A stretch of 64,000 bases of DNA from Planctomycetes bacterium syqfu (GCA_020974905.1 CP087563.1:6510001-6574000); one strand, 5' to 3'; numbered from the stretch's first letter, positions 27,863-37,461 are shown. Program-made: numbers and translations. Notes: a model not told the origin generated them from the letters alone.

Positions 27863-29821
27863 ATGATTATGAGAAGCGGTTCAAAGCGCGTTCGTCCGAA
27901 TCATGACGATCCACCTGTCCCCACTTCCTCGAATCACTCAGGCTTGCCCCGGTCCTCAAAGACTCCCTCGCCGATGAGGACCTATTTCAAACGTCTTGGT
28001 TTGATGGCGTTGGCAATGGGTTTGTTGTTGCTGCTCGCCGTTCCCAATGCCAACCTGGCGCAGACTACGGATGACAAATCGCAGGCACCTTCCAAGCCAA
28101 CAATTGAGCCGGTGACACCCGCCAATGCCCAGGTGATGGAAGCGGGGATGCTTGCTGATGACAATCCACCACCGACTGCAAGTACGGCCGATCACAGCAA
28201 ATTCCCCATTCTTCAGCAGGATTTTCAGTCCGGCCCGGAAGTCACCGCTGCCTGTCTGACCTGTCATACCAACGCTGCCAAGCAGTTGATGAAGACCAGT
28301 CACTGGACATGGATTTGCCCGCGCGCACGCCAGGAACTCGAAGACAAGCAGGGGCGCGAGGTTGGCAAAGGTGAACACATCATCAACAACTTCTGCATCG
28401 CACTGGGGGCCAACGAACCGCGGTGTACATCCTGTCATGCTGGTTATGGTTGGGAAGACAAGAACTTTGACTTCACCAATGAAACACTGGTGGACTGTCT
28501 GGTCTGTCACGATACCACCAAGTCCTACAAGAAATTTCCTGTCTCTGCAGGGCATCCGGTCTATGCCAAGGACTTTCCCAAGGGACGCGAATGGCCCAAG
28601 GGGTCGGGCAAAATCTGGCCTCCGGCGGACCTGAAAAACATCGCATTAAATGTCGGTAAACCCTCACGTCACAACTGTGGCACGTGTCACTTCTTCGGTG
28701 GTGGTGGCGAAGGTGTCAAGCATGGTGATATGGATGTGTCGCTTGCCATGCCCCATGAAGGTGTCGATGTACACATGAATGCAGCAGGACTCGACTTCAA
28801 ATGTACGCAGTGTCACACCACCATGGCGCACCAGGTCTCCGGCAGATGCTTCACGATTCCTGCATTGGAAGAAAAAGAATTCGCGTTGATGGGGCACGAA
28901 AGCAACAAGCTTTTGGCCTGTGAGTCCTGTCATGGCGAATTGCCTCACGAAAACAAAAAGCTCAACGATCACACCGATCGCGTCTCCTGTCAGACCTGTC
29001 ACATCCCCACGATGGCTCGCGAAAGACCGACCAAGATGTGGTGGGACTGGTCCAAGGCCGGCGAGAAATCACCCCAGGGTAAACCCATGGTCAAAAAGGG
29101 TGATGTCAAGGGTGCCACCGTTTCGACCTATGACACCAAGAAGGGCGAGTTCATCTGGGTGATGAACGAAACGCCTGAGTACATCTGGTTCAACGGCAAG
29201 ATGAAACACACCTTCATCGGTGATGTCATCGACGATCAAACACCGGCATCACAAGTCCCCGGTGTGATGAAGGGGCGCTTTGACAATCTGGACATGTCCA
29301 AGCCCATCGTGCGGATCAATATTCCTGGAGGGGATGCGACCGATCCGGAGGCACGGATCACGCCGGTGAAAATCCATCGTGGTAAACAGGTGTATGACAA
29401 GAAACGCAAGATTCTTGCTGTGCCCAAACTTTTCCCATCCGGTGAGAAGAAGGGCGAAGCCTACTGGAAGAGTTATGACTGGGATCGCGCGATCGTCGCG
29501 GGGATGGACTATATCGGCCAGGAATACAGCGGTGAGTATGACTTCATCCAAACCGAAATGGTCTGGCCGCTGGCTCACATGGTCCCGACCGCCAAGGACG
29601 CAGTGAGTTGTGCAGAGTGTCATACCGACAATGGCCGCCTGGCATCGATTCAGGGTGTCTACATGCCCGGGCGAGATCGTAATCCGATCATCGACTATGT
29701 CGGCTGGGGATTGGTTCTGCTGACGTTGGTCGGCGCGATGTTCCACGGCTTGATTCGAATGGTCACTGGCAATAAGCATGCATCCCAATCGCAATCCGAG
29801 AAGCAGGAGGCTGACCAATGA
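27863..29821 (+). CDS. Octaheme c-type cytochrome, tetrathionate reductase (OTR) family
   Basis: A 652-residue periplasmic protein. It has exactly eight CXXCH heme sites: CLTCH (near residue 131), CTSCH (188), CLVCH (212), CGTCH (272), CTQCH (314), CESCH (353), CQTCH (376) and CAECH (583). The spacing, including the long gap before the last heme, fits the octaheme tetrathionate reductase family. The N-terminus has a signal segment (LGLMALAMGLLLLLAVPNANLA). The C-terminus has a transmembrane anchor (YVGWGLVLLTLVGAMFHGLI) that the soluble Shewanella enzyme lacks, as far as I recall. AGGAG precedes ATG 27863, and ATG 27869 is equally possible. The stop overlaps the next gene by 4 bp. The family can reduce tetrathionate, nitrite or hydroxylamine in vitro, so the natural substrate is open. 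Confidence 0.9.
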   Translation: MIMRSGSKRVRPNHDDPPVPTSSNHSGLPRSSKTPSPMRTYFKRLGLMALAMGLLLLLAVPNANLAQTTDDKSQAPSKPTIEPVTPANAQVMEAGMLADDNPPPTASTADHSKFPILQQDFQSGPEVTAACLTCHTNAAKQLMKTSHWTWICPRARQELEDKQGREVGKGEHIINNFCIALGANEPRCTSCHAGYGWEDKNFDFTNETLVDCLVCHDTTKSYKKFPVSAGHPVYAKDFPKGREWPKGSGKIWPPADLKNIALNVGKPSRHNCGTCHFFGGGGEGVKHGDMDVSLAMPHEGVDVHMNAAGLDFKCTQCHTTMAHQVSGRCFTIPALEEKEFALMGHESNKLLACESCHGELPHENKKLNDHTDRVSCQTCHIPTMARERPTKMWWDWSKAGEKSPQGKPMVKKGDVKGATVSTYDTKKGEFIWVMNETPEYIWFNGKMKHTFIGDVIDDQTPASQVPGVMKGRFDNLDMSKPIVRINIPGGDATDPEARITPVKIHRGKQVYDKKRKILAVPKLFPSGEKKGEAYWKSYDWDRAIVAGMDYIGQEYSGEYDFIQTEMVWPLAHMVPTAKDAVSCAECHTDNGRLASIQGVYMPGRDRNPIIDYVGWGLVLLTLVGAMFHGLIRMVTGNKHASQSQSEKQEADQ

Positions 29822-30444
29822 AAAAGGTAATGGTCTATAAACGCTTTGAACGTTTCTGGCATTGGCTTCAGGCCTTGCTGATCATCCTGCTGGCGTTGAC
29901 GGGGTTTGATATCCACTACCCGCAGATCACCATCTTTGACTTTGCAACCGCGCACCTGATCCACAAGTTCTGCGCCTGGGCGTTTATCGTTCTCGTCGCC
30001 TTTGCCATCTTCTGGCACTTCACCACCGGGGAGTGGCGGCAGTACATCCCAACCAAACAATACGTCGGAGACATGGTGCAGTTCTACCTCGTGGGCATCT
30101 TCAAAAACGCACCACACCCGGTTAAGAAAACACTGCTCAGCAAGCTCAACCCGTTACAGCGGCTGGTCTATCTGGGGCTGAAAATTCTCATCATCCCCGT
30201 CATGGTCACCACCGGTCTGATGCTGATTTTTTACAACGAACTGATTGCTGCTGGCTACGGGATTTCACTGGGTGTGCTTGCCACGATTCACACCATCGGC
30301 GCATTGACCTTGATGGTCTTCCTTGCAGGTCACATTTATCTCATCACCACCGGCCACACGCCCGCTTCCAATCTCAAAGCCATGATCACCGGCTATGAGG
30401 AGTTGGAAGAGGATGACGAATTACCGAACCCTAAAACCGTTTGA
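29818..30444 (+). CDS. Cytochrome b subunit, membrane quinol-oxidising partner
   Basis: A 208-residue integral membrane protein with four hydrophobic helices: HWLQALLIILLALTGFDI, FCAWAFIVLVAFAIFWHF, LGLKILIIPVMVTTGLMLIF and LATIHTIGALTLMVFLAGHIYLI in shortened form. His residues in helices 1, 2 and 4 (ERFWHW, FWHF, HTIG, GHIY) match the b-heme ligands of the cytochrome b561 / formate dehydrogenase gamma family. Its ATG overlaps the TGA of the octaheme gene (ATGA), which implies translational coupling. It most likely takes electrons from quinol and passes them to the octaheme protein. That topology makes a terminal reductase more likely than an oxidase. Confidence 0.88.
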   Translation: MKKVMVYKRFERFWHWLQALLIILLALTGFDIHYPQITIFDFATAHLIHKFCAWAFIVLVAFAIFWHFTTGEWRQYIPTKQYVGDMVQFYLVGIFKNAPHPVKKTLLSKLNPLQRLVYLGLKILIIPVMVTTGLMLIFYNELIAAGYGISLGVLATIHTIGALTLMVFLAGHIYLITTGHTPASNLKAMITGYEELEEDDELPNPKTV

Positions 30445-30517
30445 ACATGCCCGTTGACTGGATGCCCGTTTCATCATCGCATCTGACATAACGTCCCTTT
30501 TTGAGAGGAAAAGTTTG

Positions 30518-31969
30518 ATGTTTAAGTCCACACTACTGACCACACTTGTCCTATGCCTGTGTTGCACCGGTTTACAGGCACAGCAAACCGATGGGGAAGT
30601 CTGTGAAGTCAAACCTAAGAAAGCCAAGCCTGCAAGCGCCTGGCCCAAGAATGCGAAGTTGCGATTTGTCGAAGACTACAGCCATGTTGCCGACGCCAAG
30701 CCGCGTGATGTCTTTGATTCACTGAAGCACATCTCGCTGGGGGACGACCCGGATTGGTATGTGAGCTTCGGCGGTCAGGCACGTCTGCGCTTTGAACATT
30801 ACGAAAACTTTAACTTCGGTCGCCCAGCCTCCAACGATGACGGCTACCTGCTGCAACGCTACTTCCTGCATGCTGATCTTCACATGGGTAAGCTCTTTCG
30901 CATCTTCGCTGAGATGCGCTCCGCCTGGGCAACCGACTGGGGCTTGACCAATCCAACCGCGCCGCATCCCACGGGATATCACGATGAATTTGACATCATG
31001 AATCTCTTTGGTGAATTTAACTTTGACCTTTCCGAAGATATCAACACCACCATCCGTGCAGGGCGTTGGGAAATGAACTACGGCATGGGGCGCATGATCG
31101 GCTGTCGTGACTGGTCGCAAACCCGTCGCCCGTTTGATGGTGCGAGTATCCGCCTTGCCAACGGCAAGAATTGGATCGACGGCTTCTGGGCCAAGTGGGT
31201 TGAGATTCAACAGTACGAAGCCTTCAACTCCAGTGACGAAGATATCGCCAGCTGGGGGGTGTATGCTCATCTTGCCAAGGGCACGCTGCCTTTTAACACC
31301 GAGCTTTACCTACTGGGTAAGGATAACACCACCGGCAGCAAAGACGATCATCGTATTTCCACGGGACTTCGTTTCTTCGGTGATATCGCCAAAACCAATT
31401 TCACGTTTGACATCGAAGGTGCTTACCAATTCGACTATGAGGGTACGGATGTTCAAGCCGGTTTCTTTGCAGCAGAACTCACCTACAATTTCAAGCAATA
31501 CGACACCAAGCCCTGGATCACCGTCGGATTTGATTGGGCCTCGGGCGATGACAACCTGTCCGATGGCACGATCAAAACCTTCGAGCCGGTCACCGCGTTT
31601 GGTCACTACTATTTTGGCTACATCGATCAGATCGGCAGACAGAATATTCTCAGCCCGTGGCTTCGTGTCGGTTGCAAGCCAACCAAGAAACTCACCACCT
31701 TCGTCGAAGGCCATTGGTTCTGGGCAGACGAATCAGCGGACGGCATTTACAGCCCCTGTAACTGCACCAAGGTCATGCGTGGTGGCAACAGTAACGCCGA
31801 CAGCTACATCGGCTTTGAACTGGACCTCGTTGCCAAGTACAAGCTCGATCACCACACCATGATCATGGCTGGTTACAGCTATCTCTGGGCAGGTGACTAC
31901 GTGGATGATACCGGTGCAGGCACCAATGACATTCAGCGGTTCTACGTGCAGTTCCAATTCAATTTCTGA
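30518..31969 (+). CDS. Outer-membrane beta-barrel porin, alginate-export family
   Basis: A 483-residue protein with a signal peptide (MFKSTLLTTLVLCLCCTGLQAQ) and alternating hydrophobic strands through to a C-terminal Phe (YVQFQFNF), the outer-membrane barrel signature. Strand patterns such as WYVSFGGQARLRFEHYENF, TTIRAGRWEMNYGMGRMIG and FVEGHWFW are those of the AlgE-like alginate-export family. It probably forms an anion or organic-solute channel. It follows the cytochrome genes by 73 bp, with GAGAGG before ATG 30518, and a terminator closes the unit. The arrangement suggests the barrel admits the electron acceptor to the periplasm; that is inference. A TTG one codon upstream is less likely. 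Confidence 0.85.
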   Translation: MFKSTLLTTLVLCLCCTGLQAQQTDGEVCEVKPKKAKPASAWPKNAKLRFVEDYSHVADAKPRDVFDSLKHISLGDDPDWYVSFGGQARLRFEHYENFNFGRPASNDDGYLLQRYFLHADLHMGKLFRIFAEMRSAWATDWGLTNPTAPHPTGYHDEFDIMNLFGEFNFDLSEDINTTIRAGRWEMNYGMGRMIGCRDWSQTRRPFDGASIRLANGKNWIDGFWAKWVEIQQYEAFNSSDEDIASWGVYAHLAKGTLPFNTELYLLGKDNTTGSKDDHRISTGLRFFGDIAKTNFTFDIEGAYQFDYEGTDVQAGFFAAELTYNFKQYDTKPWITVGFDWASGDDNLSDGTIKTFEPVTAFGHYYFGYIDQIGRQNILSPWLRVGCKPTKKLTTFVEGHWFWADESADGIYSPCNCTKVMRGGNSNADSYIGFELDLVAKYKLDHHTMIMAGYSYLWAGDYVDDTGAGTNDIQRFYVQFQFNF

Positions 31970-32014
31970 TTCGCGCACGCCACGCCAATCAACTTGACCA
32001 AAACACAAAGGCGA

Positions 32015-32054
32015 GAAAAGCCCCACCCGATGCTGGATGACGGTGGGGCTTTTC
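32015..32054 (+). terminator. Rho-independent terminator after the cytochrome-porin operon
   Basis: GAAAAGCCCCACC and GGTGGGGCTTTTC form a 13-bp perfect stem whose 3' arm ends in TTTTC. Confidence 0.88.
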
Positions 32055-32125
32055 GTTGCGCCAGGATTAAATACTTTTATGATCACTCATGAGCAACGAT
32101 CGCTGCGATGATCAATACGGTTAAA

Positions 32126-32204
32126 AAATAGCCGCGTTGCTACGCAACGCTGGTGCCTTGCATACTACAAGCGTATTCCAGCGTTGCGTAGCAACGCGGC
32201 TATT
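32126..32204. repeat. AATAGCCGCG palindromic repeat, inverted pair (copies 3a and 3b)
   Basis: Two 27-bp copies, at 32127-32153 and 32178-32204, are exact reverse complements. Each contains the inner palindrome GCGTTGC..GCAACGC, so the unit can form one long hairpin or two small ones. The first copy extends into TGGTGCCTT like the copy at 25835. It lies between the porin terminator and the GH29 gene. Confidence 0.88.
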
Positions 32205-32255
32205 GTTACGTGAGTCTGGAAGTATTTGTCTGTATTCGAATGAAACTCCACGCTT

Positions 32256-32340
32256 CGTCACTCCCGCGCAGGCGGGAGTCCAGTGGAACCTGCAAGTGTC
32301 AACTGTATGCCACTGGATTCCCGCCTACGCGGGAATGACG
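32256..32340 (-). repeat. 85-bp imperfect palindromic repeat, CGTCATTCCCGCG type, copy 2
   Basis: Begins CGTCACTCCCGCGCAGGCGG and ends CGCGGGAATGACG. Its reverse complement matches the copy at 6178-6261 over most positions, including the central GCAAG or CTTGC and both CCACTGGA arms. With the repeat at 32126 it fills most of the 472-bp gap (31970-32441), which has no gene. Confidence 0.8.
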
Positions 32341-32441
32341 AACAATATTTTGACACACAACTTTAAGAATGCACGTTTTAGTTCATTCATCGTTTTGACG
32401 AATTGCAAGGTTTATTTGTGATGGTTCATCTACGCCAATTT

Positions 32442-33614
32442 TTACTCTGCCAACGCGCCGGTGGGTTGGTTGGCTGAGCGAACGGGTTGAAGCGGTAAAC
32501 TCGCGGCGTCGATCTCATCCCAATTCACGCCATCGCTCAGACGCTTGCCAACTTCAACGAGCGTGGCATGATCCGTCGGATCAATCGAGCCATCAGGCAT
32601 CGGGCCGGTGTTCAAAAGCACCTTGGCATTAAGCTGACGGGCATAGGCATAACAGCGCAACACGTCATCGACATTGCGGTGTTCACCATCGTTGTACTTG
32701 TTGTAACCCCAGACACGAGGTTGCAAGGTTTCGCAGATTTCCCAAGGTTTGTCGCGGTTTTTCTCCCATGCTTTGCGTGCACTCTCACCGGCTTTGCCTT
32801 TGAGTTTTTCGGATAAGTCGCTGGCAGCACGCTCCGGCGCTGCATAGTCCTCATCACCGTTGGCACCTTGCTTAAACGAGATCAAACACTGTGGCTGAAG
32901 ACTACGGATCAACGCATAGGTCTCTTCAATTGGGAACAGATCCGGGCGGCTGTGATATGCCGTGATCGGGTCAAACCACAGACCTGCAATGGGGCCGTAC
33001 TGGGTGAGTAGTTCATGCAATTGAGCATGGACAAAATCCATGTAATGACAGAAGTCCGCGTCCTTCTCCCAGCGATATCGCGGGTCGAGTTGGTCGTAGG
33101 CTGGTTGTGCAGGCTCCCAGAAAATCCGTGGGTAAAAGTAGGGATGCTGCCAATCCGCAGCGTAGGAGTAATAGAGAAACAAGCCGATTTTCTTGCGTTC
33201 ACATGCTGTCGCCAACTCCGCGACAAGGTCTCGGCCACAGGGCGCTTTGACGGAATTGAAGTCCGACTGCTTGGTGTTAAATAAGCTGAAACCTTCGTGA
33301 TGTCGGGTGGTGAAGGTGATGTACTGCATGTCTGCTGCAAGGGCGAGATCTGTGATGACATCCGCATCAAAATTTTCTGCGGTGAACTTGTCCATGAGTT
33401 TGGCATATTGTGTAAACGGGATTTTCTCATGGAACATCGCCCACTCACCATGCCCGTGCACGCTGTAAAGTCCGTAGTGAAGAAACAGGCCATAGCGCGC
33501 CTGTTTGAACCACTGGAGCGTTGCTTGTCTTGGTTTGGTTGCGTAGAGCGATTCATAGCCATGGAGAAACGATGGAGTAGACTGCTGTTGGGTTTGATTG
33601 GGCGATGGGTTCAT
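32442..33614 (-). CDS. GH29-family alpha-L-fucosidase
   Basis: A 390-residue enzyme that releases L-fucose from the ends of glycans. GH29 landmarks in order: WFKQARYGLFLHYGLYS at the start of the barrel, EKIPFTQYAKLMDKFTAENFD, YITFTTRHHEGFSLFNTK, and GLWFDPI with the Asp nucleophile near residue 215, where other members have WFDG. The later VLLNTGPMPDGSI is the conserved C-terminal barrel motif. The acid/base residue is not conserved in the family and cannot be placed. There is no signal peptide, so it appears cytoplasmic. ATG 33614 is used; no clear ribosome binding site precedes it. It is the last gene of the LacI/GH-A/prepilin/GH29 cassette. Confidence 0.9.
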   Translation of the reverse strand: MNPSPNQTQQQSTPSFLHGYESLYATKPRQATLQWFKQARYGLFLHYGLYSVHGHGEWAMFHEKIPFTQYAKLMDKFTAENFDADVITDLALAADMQYITFTTRHHEGFSLFNTKQSDFNSVKAPCGRDLVAELATACERKKIGLFLYYSYAADWQHPYFYPRIFWEPAQPAYDQLDPRYRWEKDADFCHYMDFVHAQLHELLTQYGPIAGLWFDPITAYHSRPDLFPIEETYALIRSLQPQCLISFKQGANGDEDYAAPERAASDLSEKLKGKAGESARKAWEKNRDKPWEICETLQPRVWGYNKYNDGEHRNVDDVLRCYAYARQLNAKVLLNTGPMPDGSIDPTDHATLVEVGKRLSDGVNWDEIDAASLPLQPVRSANQPTGALAE

Positions 33615-33654
33615 GATTGAAAACTCAAGGTTAAGGATTGGAACGGGAAACAAA

Positions 33655-34383
33655 TCATTGGTAAATATCACTGGCATTCAATGCATCTGCCGTGTAGTCG
33701 AAATTGCCATAATGCACATCGGCGAAATGGCCATCAGCATGAACGATGTTGGCTTGTCCATCTTCACTGGAAAAATGTCGGGCGGTGTATTGGTTGGATG
33801 CCGTCTGCGTGCCATCGGGATTGTTAAGGCTGTAGATCAGTTCATCACTGGCGTCGGCAAAGATCGGCCAAAGGTGCGGCTTAAGCAGGGCGCGGTGATA
33901 GAAGTAGGGGATTGCATCACTTTTCACACCCAGGCCATAAGTCGCGTTGTACTTACGAACCGGCAAAGCGCACATGGCGTAACCCATGGGTTTATCGTTA
34001 TGCGAAGTCGGCCAGGCGGTGTAAGGCGAATCTTCAGGACACGCAAGAATTTCAAAGTTAGCCAGGTAGTTGGCCCCTGCACCACCGTTCTGATCAATGC
34101 GAATACCATTGCCATAACCATGCCCCAGAAGTGCGTTGTACCAGAAACCGCGACTGTTGCTGCCTTCGGACCAGTTGCCCCATGACCTGACGTGTTGACC
34201 GTTATTGTCCTGCATATACAGCGTAAAACCCAAGTAAAGTTGTCGTTGCTGATTGACGCAGAGTATGTTGCGAGCCGCCTTTCGGGCACTGGCCAAAGCA
34301 GGCAGGAGAATGCTGATAAGCAGTGACACGATGGAGATCACCACGAGCAGCTCGATGAGCGTGAATCCGCGGGAATGTTTCAT
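33655..34383 (-). CDS. Prepilin-like secreted protein, copy 4, in GH29 cassette
   Basis: A 242-residue protein. The leader MKHSRG is followed by [12 protein letters not shown] and a helix ending [12 protein letters not shown]. The mature part has Cys (LACPED, MCALPV) and ends with [20 protein letters not shown], the His and DG motif of the family with a longer spacing than nine. ATG 34383 has AAGGA 8 nt upstream; the open frame extends 42 codons further without a leader. It lies 46 bp after the GH-A gene and 40 bp before the fucosidase, so it is almost certainly cotranscribed with both under the LacI-family regulator. The function is unknown. The N-terminus predicts cleavage by a PilD-type peptidase and assembly into, or release through, a pilin-type system. 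Confidence 0.88.
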   Translation of the reverse strand: MKHSRGFTLIELLVVISIVSLLISILLPALASARKAARNILCVNQQRQLYLGFTLYMQDNNGQHVRSWGNWSEGSNSRGFWYNALLGHGYGNGIRIDQNGGAGANYLANFEILACPEDSPYTAWPTSHNDKPMGYAMCALPVRKYNATYGLGVKSDAIPYFYHRALLKPHLWPIFADASDELIYSLNNPDGTQTASNQYTARHFSSEDGQANIVHADGHFADVHYGNFDYTADALNASDIYQ

Positions 34384-34429
34384 GATCCATTTCCTTATGC
34401 AGGTTTGGATGAGAAGGTGGGGTGGATAC

Positions 34430-36193
34430 TCACGGTTTAAGAACGTCAACCGGTGATGCGCTTTGGATGTAAACCGGACTTTGGCTGATGGGTAGAACCA
34501 CCTTGCCATCCGTCGGCGTGAGGGTTTGTTTCACGCCCATGATGTCGGTCACGATGATGGGCGATGTGCAGTGAAGCTGAATGCTGTCCGCTTCGTTGAT
34601 GGTCCAGATCACATGACGGTCGGAGTTATCAGCGAAACTGACTTTGCTGACGAAGATGCCGTCGGTGGGATGGTTTTCCATCAGTTGGACTTGGGAAGCG
34701 CCGGCAAGTTGGCGTTGCATGACGGCATAACTCACCACCGCTGGCTTGGGCATGTAGTCATAATCCTGATTACGCAGAATGCCCAGACCTGCACCGAGGG
34801 TGTCATAAAACCGCCACCAGAAAAAGCGGTCCACACCTTGACTTCGTGCGATGACCATCGTGCGTACCAGCAGTTGAGCTTGCTGCTTTTCGGTAATCGC
34901 CTGATGCAGTGGCGGGGGGAAGGAGGGCAGGGTGTTGTAGCCTGACTCGGTGGACCAGATTTCACGGTGAAAACCGCTGAGTGTGCTGGGCATATTGTTG
35001 GTGACTTGCACGACACCGCGCAGGTCATCGGTCAGTGAATCCAGGCCGTAGCCTTTGGCCTTGGTCGTACCACCCATCTCGGGAATGGCTTGGGGGTAGC
35101 GGTAGGGATGGATGGCAACGATATCCATCATGGGGGCTGCACCTTGTTTGGCGACGACATCAATCCAATCATATTTCACGCCGGTAGTCCCCGCGATACT
35201 GATGCGTACCTTCGGATCAATCTCGCGAATGAGTTTGTATGTCTGCATGTAAAAGTCTGCATAACTCACCGGGTCACCGTTGGGCCACTGTCGAAAGCCG
35301 TTGGTCTCATTGAGTATTTCCCATGCATCGACTTTGCCTTGATAATGCGACGCCATCTGCTTGACGAATTTTTCCCAGTATGGCCACTTGGGAATCGGCT
35401 TACGCACAGGGACCGGCAACGTCTGATCAATCGGCTGGGCAGCAAAGTCGGGAGTTCCCATCAGGGTCATCATCACGTCGATGTCTGCATCGTCACAGGT
35501 TTTTATCAACCGATCCAATCGACGGAAATCAAGCGGTGCATCCACGTGTTCCTGCATCATGTCCCAATGGGTAAACACACGCAGCGAACGTACGCCCATG
35601 CGCTCAAGGATCGGCGCGTTGGTTTGCGTTAAGGGCGGAGTCGGTTGGAAAGCACCGAACGGCGCGCTGATCCCAAAGAAACGGTCGGGGTTGTCGCGTT
35701 TGACCGGTTCGGGGACGATGGCAAGGACCGCCCAGGTCGTGCCGAAGACATGCTTATTGCCGGAGATTGTATTGCCGACCAGCGAAACGGTGACGCGGAA
35801 CCAGCCGGTGTTCTGCGCTGCTGGCAGGTTGATATGCAGCATCATTGCCGGCCAGAGTCGCAGTTTTTTGTTGTAGGTCCACGTTGCAGGTTGGGTGTTC
35901 TGCAGAACCAACTTGCCATCAAAGTCGTGGACTTCATAGCGAAGATGCATCGTTTTAAGATCAAACTTTTTAAAGCTGATTTTGCCATGCCCAAGAATGC
36001 GGAAATTGAGCTTGATCTGTTCGTTGTCATAGAGCACCGTTTCGTGATGCGGTGTATCATGTCGCAGCATTGGGTCAGCATAGGGGGGCAGTGTTGGATC
36101 AGCTTGGGCCGATGCCATGATCACGCCATTGACAGCGATCATGGCAACCAATCCGAGAAGTAACGGTTTGATGGATGTCAGACATGCGGACAT
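34430..36193 (-). CDS. Secreted clan GH-A glycoside hydrolase (GH39/GH5-like)
   Basis: A 587-residue secreted enzyme. Signal peptide [20 protein letters not shown] with a cleavage site after ASA. Residues about 40-160 are a beta-rich domain. The TIM barrel follows: [27 protein letters not shown] with the acid/base Glu near residue 296, and [10 protein letters not shown] with the nucleophile Glu near 416. This pair fits clan GH-A. The family is nearest GH39 or a related xylosidase/galactosidase type, but I cannot fix it. ATG 36193 has AGGAG 7 nt upstream, which decides against an ATG eight codons earlier. The C-terminal 90 residues form a beta domain. It is the first hydrolase after the LacI gene. 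Confidence 0.8.
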   Translation of the reverse strand: MSACLTSIKPLLLGLVAMIAVNGVIMASAQADPTLPPYADPMLRHDTPHHETVLYDNEQIKLNFRILGHGKISFKKFDLKTMHLRYEVHDFDGKLVLQNTQPATWTYNKKLRLWPAMMLHINLPAAQNTGWFRVTVSLVGNTISGNKHVFGTTWAVLAIVPEPVKRDNPDRFFGISAPFGAFQPTPPLTQTNAPILERMGVRSLRVFTHWDMMQEHVDAPLDFRRLDRLIKTCDDADIDVMMTLMGTPDFAAQPIDQTLPVPVRKPIPKWPYWEKFVKQMASHYQGKVDAWEILNETNGFRQWPNGDPVSYADFYMQTYKLIREIDPKVRISIAGTTGVKYDWIDVVAKQGAAPMMDIVAIHPYRYPQAIPEMGGTTKAKGYGLDSLTDDLRGVVQVTNNMPSTLSGFHREIWSTESGYNTLPSFPPPLHQAITEKQQAQLLVRTMVIARSQGVDRFFWWRFYDTLGAGLGILRNQDYDYMPKPAVVSYAVMQRQLAGASQVQLMENHPTDGIFVSKVSFADNSDRHVIWTINEADSIQLHCTSPIIVTDIMGVKQTLTPTDGKVVLPISQSPVYIQSASPVDVLKP

Positions 36194-36260
36194 ACGACAA
36201 CTCCTGCAAGGACACATGCGGTGTCTGCGTTAACACTAGTGATGAAAAACAAAGGTAAAA

Positions 36261-37286
36261 CTAGCCGGCAACCGGGCCGGTGGATTCTCGGATCACCAAG
36301 CGTGTCGGCAGCGGGGTTTCATTGCCCACTGCCACACTCCGATTTTGTTCCATACTCTGAATCACGTTGACGATTCGCTCGACCGCCAGCTTACCCATCT
36401 CCGATTGAGGTTGGGCGATGGAGGTCAGCGGGGGGTCACAAAATTCAGCCATATTCAAGTTCGAACACCCAATCACGGACAAATCAATGGGCGTGTTGAT
36501 GCCCATTGCACGTGCTGCACGGATGGCGGTCATGGCCATGTGATCGTTGGCACAGAACAATGCGGAAGGGCGATTTTTGCCAGAGAGTAATTGGTGAGTT
36601 GCATCAATCGTGGGTTTGATTTCATACTCACCGCAGGCTATGTTTTTAGCATACACCTTCAGGCCGACTTTCTTCATGGCTTGGCGAAAAGCAGCTTCGC
36701 GGACATGCGTGGAAATTGAATGCGGGTTACCGCCGATGTAACCGATGTTGCGATGTCCCAGTTGGTGCAGATGTTCGATGGCTTGCAGGATACCCGTCTG
36801 ATCATCACAACGAATGCTGATGAGCCCAGGTAACTCCGGTGGACCTCCCAGATGCGACACCGGCAGGTTGAGTTGACTGGTGATTTGCGCCAAGTCGCGC
36901 ATGCTCTGTTCATGGGATTCAGCACAGATCAGACCGCTCAGACATTGAGCCTGACATTGCGAAGCCAATGCTTTGGCATCGAACTGCCACTTGGTGCGGA
37001 TGATCTTGATCATGTATCCCATGGCATCGGCCTGTAGCGAAAGACCATCCATGAACATGGACAGATACTCGCTGGCAACGGATTGGGTGGCAAAGCCGAT
37101 GACCTTGGCTTTACCAGTGAAGATCGCCTGCGCCAAGGCATTGGGCTGATAGTTCATCTCCTTGGCAGCCTGCTGGATCTTGCGACGAGTCTTCTCATTG
37201 ACGGTTGGATTGTCCCGCAATGCCATCGACACCGTGGACTTGGCGTAACCCAGTGCGTCTGCGATTTGTTTGACCGTCGGATTCAT
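36261..37286 (-). CDS. LacI-family transcriptional regulator, GH29 cassette
   Basis: A 341-residue repressor. The N-terminal helix-turn-helix (VKQIADALGYAKSTVSMAL) and hinge (NYQPNALAQAIFTGKAKVIG) are typical. The periplasmic-binding-like domain follows with IEHLHQLGHRNIGYIGG and ALFCANDHMAM, and the C-terminus is PLPTRLVIRESTG. Its effector is probably a mono- or disaccharide from the cassette's substrate. AGGA lies 9 nt before ATG 37286. A perfect 16-bp palindrome at 37330-37345 lies 44 nt upstream of the start, the likely operator for autoregulation and control of the three genes downstream. The spacing between genes is small (67, 46 and 40 bp), consistent with one transcript. Confidence 0.93.
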   Translation of the reverse strand: MNPTVKQIADALGYAKSTVSMALRDNPTVNEKTRRKIQQAAKEMNYQPNALAQAIFTGKAKVIGFATQSVASEYLSMFMDGLSLQADAMGYMIKIIRTKWQFDAKALASQCQAQCLSGLICAESHEQSMRDLAQITSQLNLPVSHLGGPPELPGLISIRCDDQTGILQAIEHLHQLGHRNIGYIGGNPHSISTHVREAAFRQAMKKVGLKVYAKNIACGEYEIKPTIDATHQLLSGKNRPSALFCANDHMAMTAIRAARAMGINTPIDLSVIGCSNLNMAEFCDPPLTSIAQPQSEMGKLAVERIVNVIQSMEQNRSVAVGNETPLPTRLVIRESTGPVAG

Positions 37287-37329
37287 TCAGTTTGTTCCTG
37301 GCTGGTTGGAAACATGCAAAAAAACACGT

Positions 37330-37345
37330 TTTGAACCGGTTCAAA
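37330..37345. promoter_or_regulatory. LacI-type operator, TTTGAACCGGTTCAAA
   Basis: A perfect 16-bp palindrome with a central CG, the usual form of LacI/GalR operators. It lies 44 nt upstream of the LacI start at 37286. The same AACCGG core occurs in palindromes before the LacI genes at 52276 and 58908, which supports the call. Confidence 0.75.
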
Positions 37346-37461
37346 TTTCGTATTTGATGGTAGGGCGGCCGTTTGACAATGTCAACGTTGAGCATTGATT
37401 TTGTTTCAAAACAATGGGGATTGGGGGGATGGCATTTTGCGTTATGACTTGCCAATACTTG

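Noticed and set aside
32127-32204. Inverted pair of repeats as a possible CRISPR or transposon end
   Set aside because: There are only two copies, in inverted order, without regular spacers or a transposase; a palindromic intergenic repeat explains it better.
37325-37350. GGTTCAAATT resembling a tRNA T-loop
   Set aside because: No cloverleaf can be drawn around it, and the perfect palindrome TTTGAACCGGTTCAAA explains the sequence.
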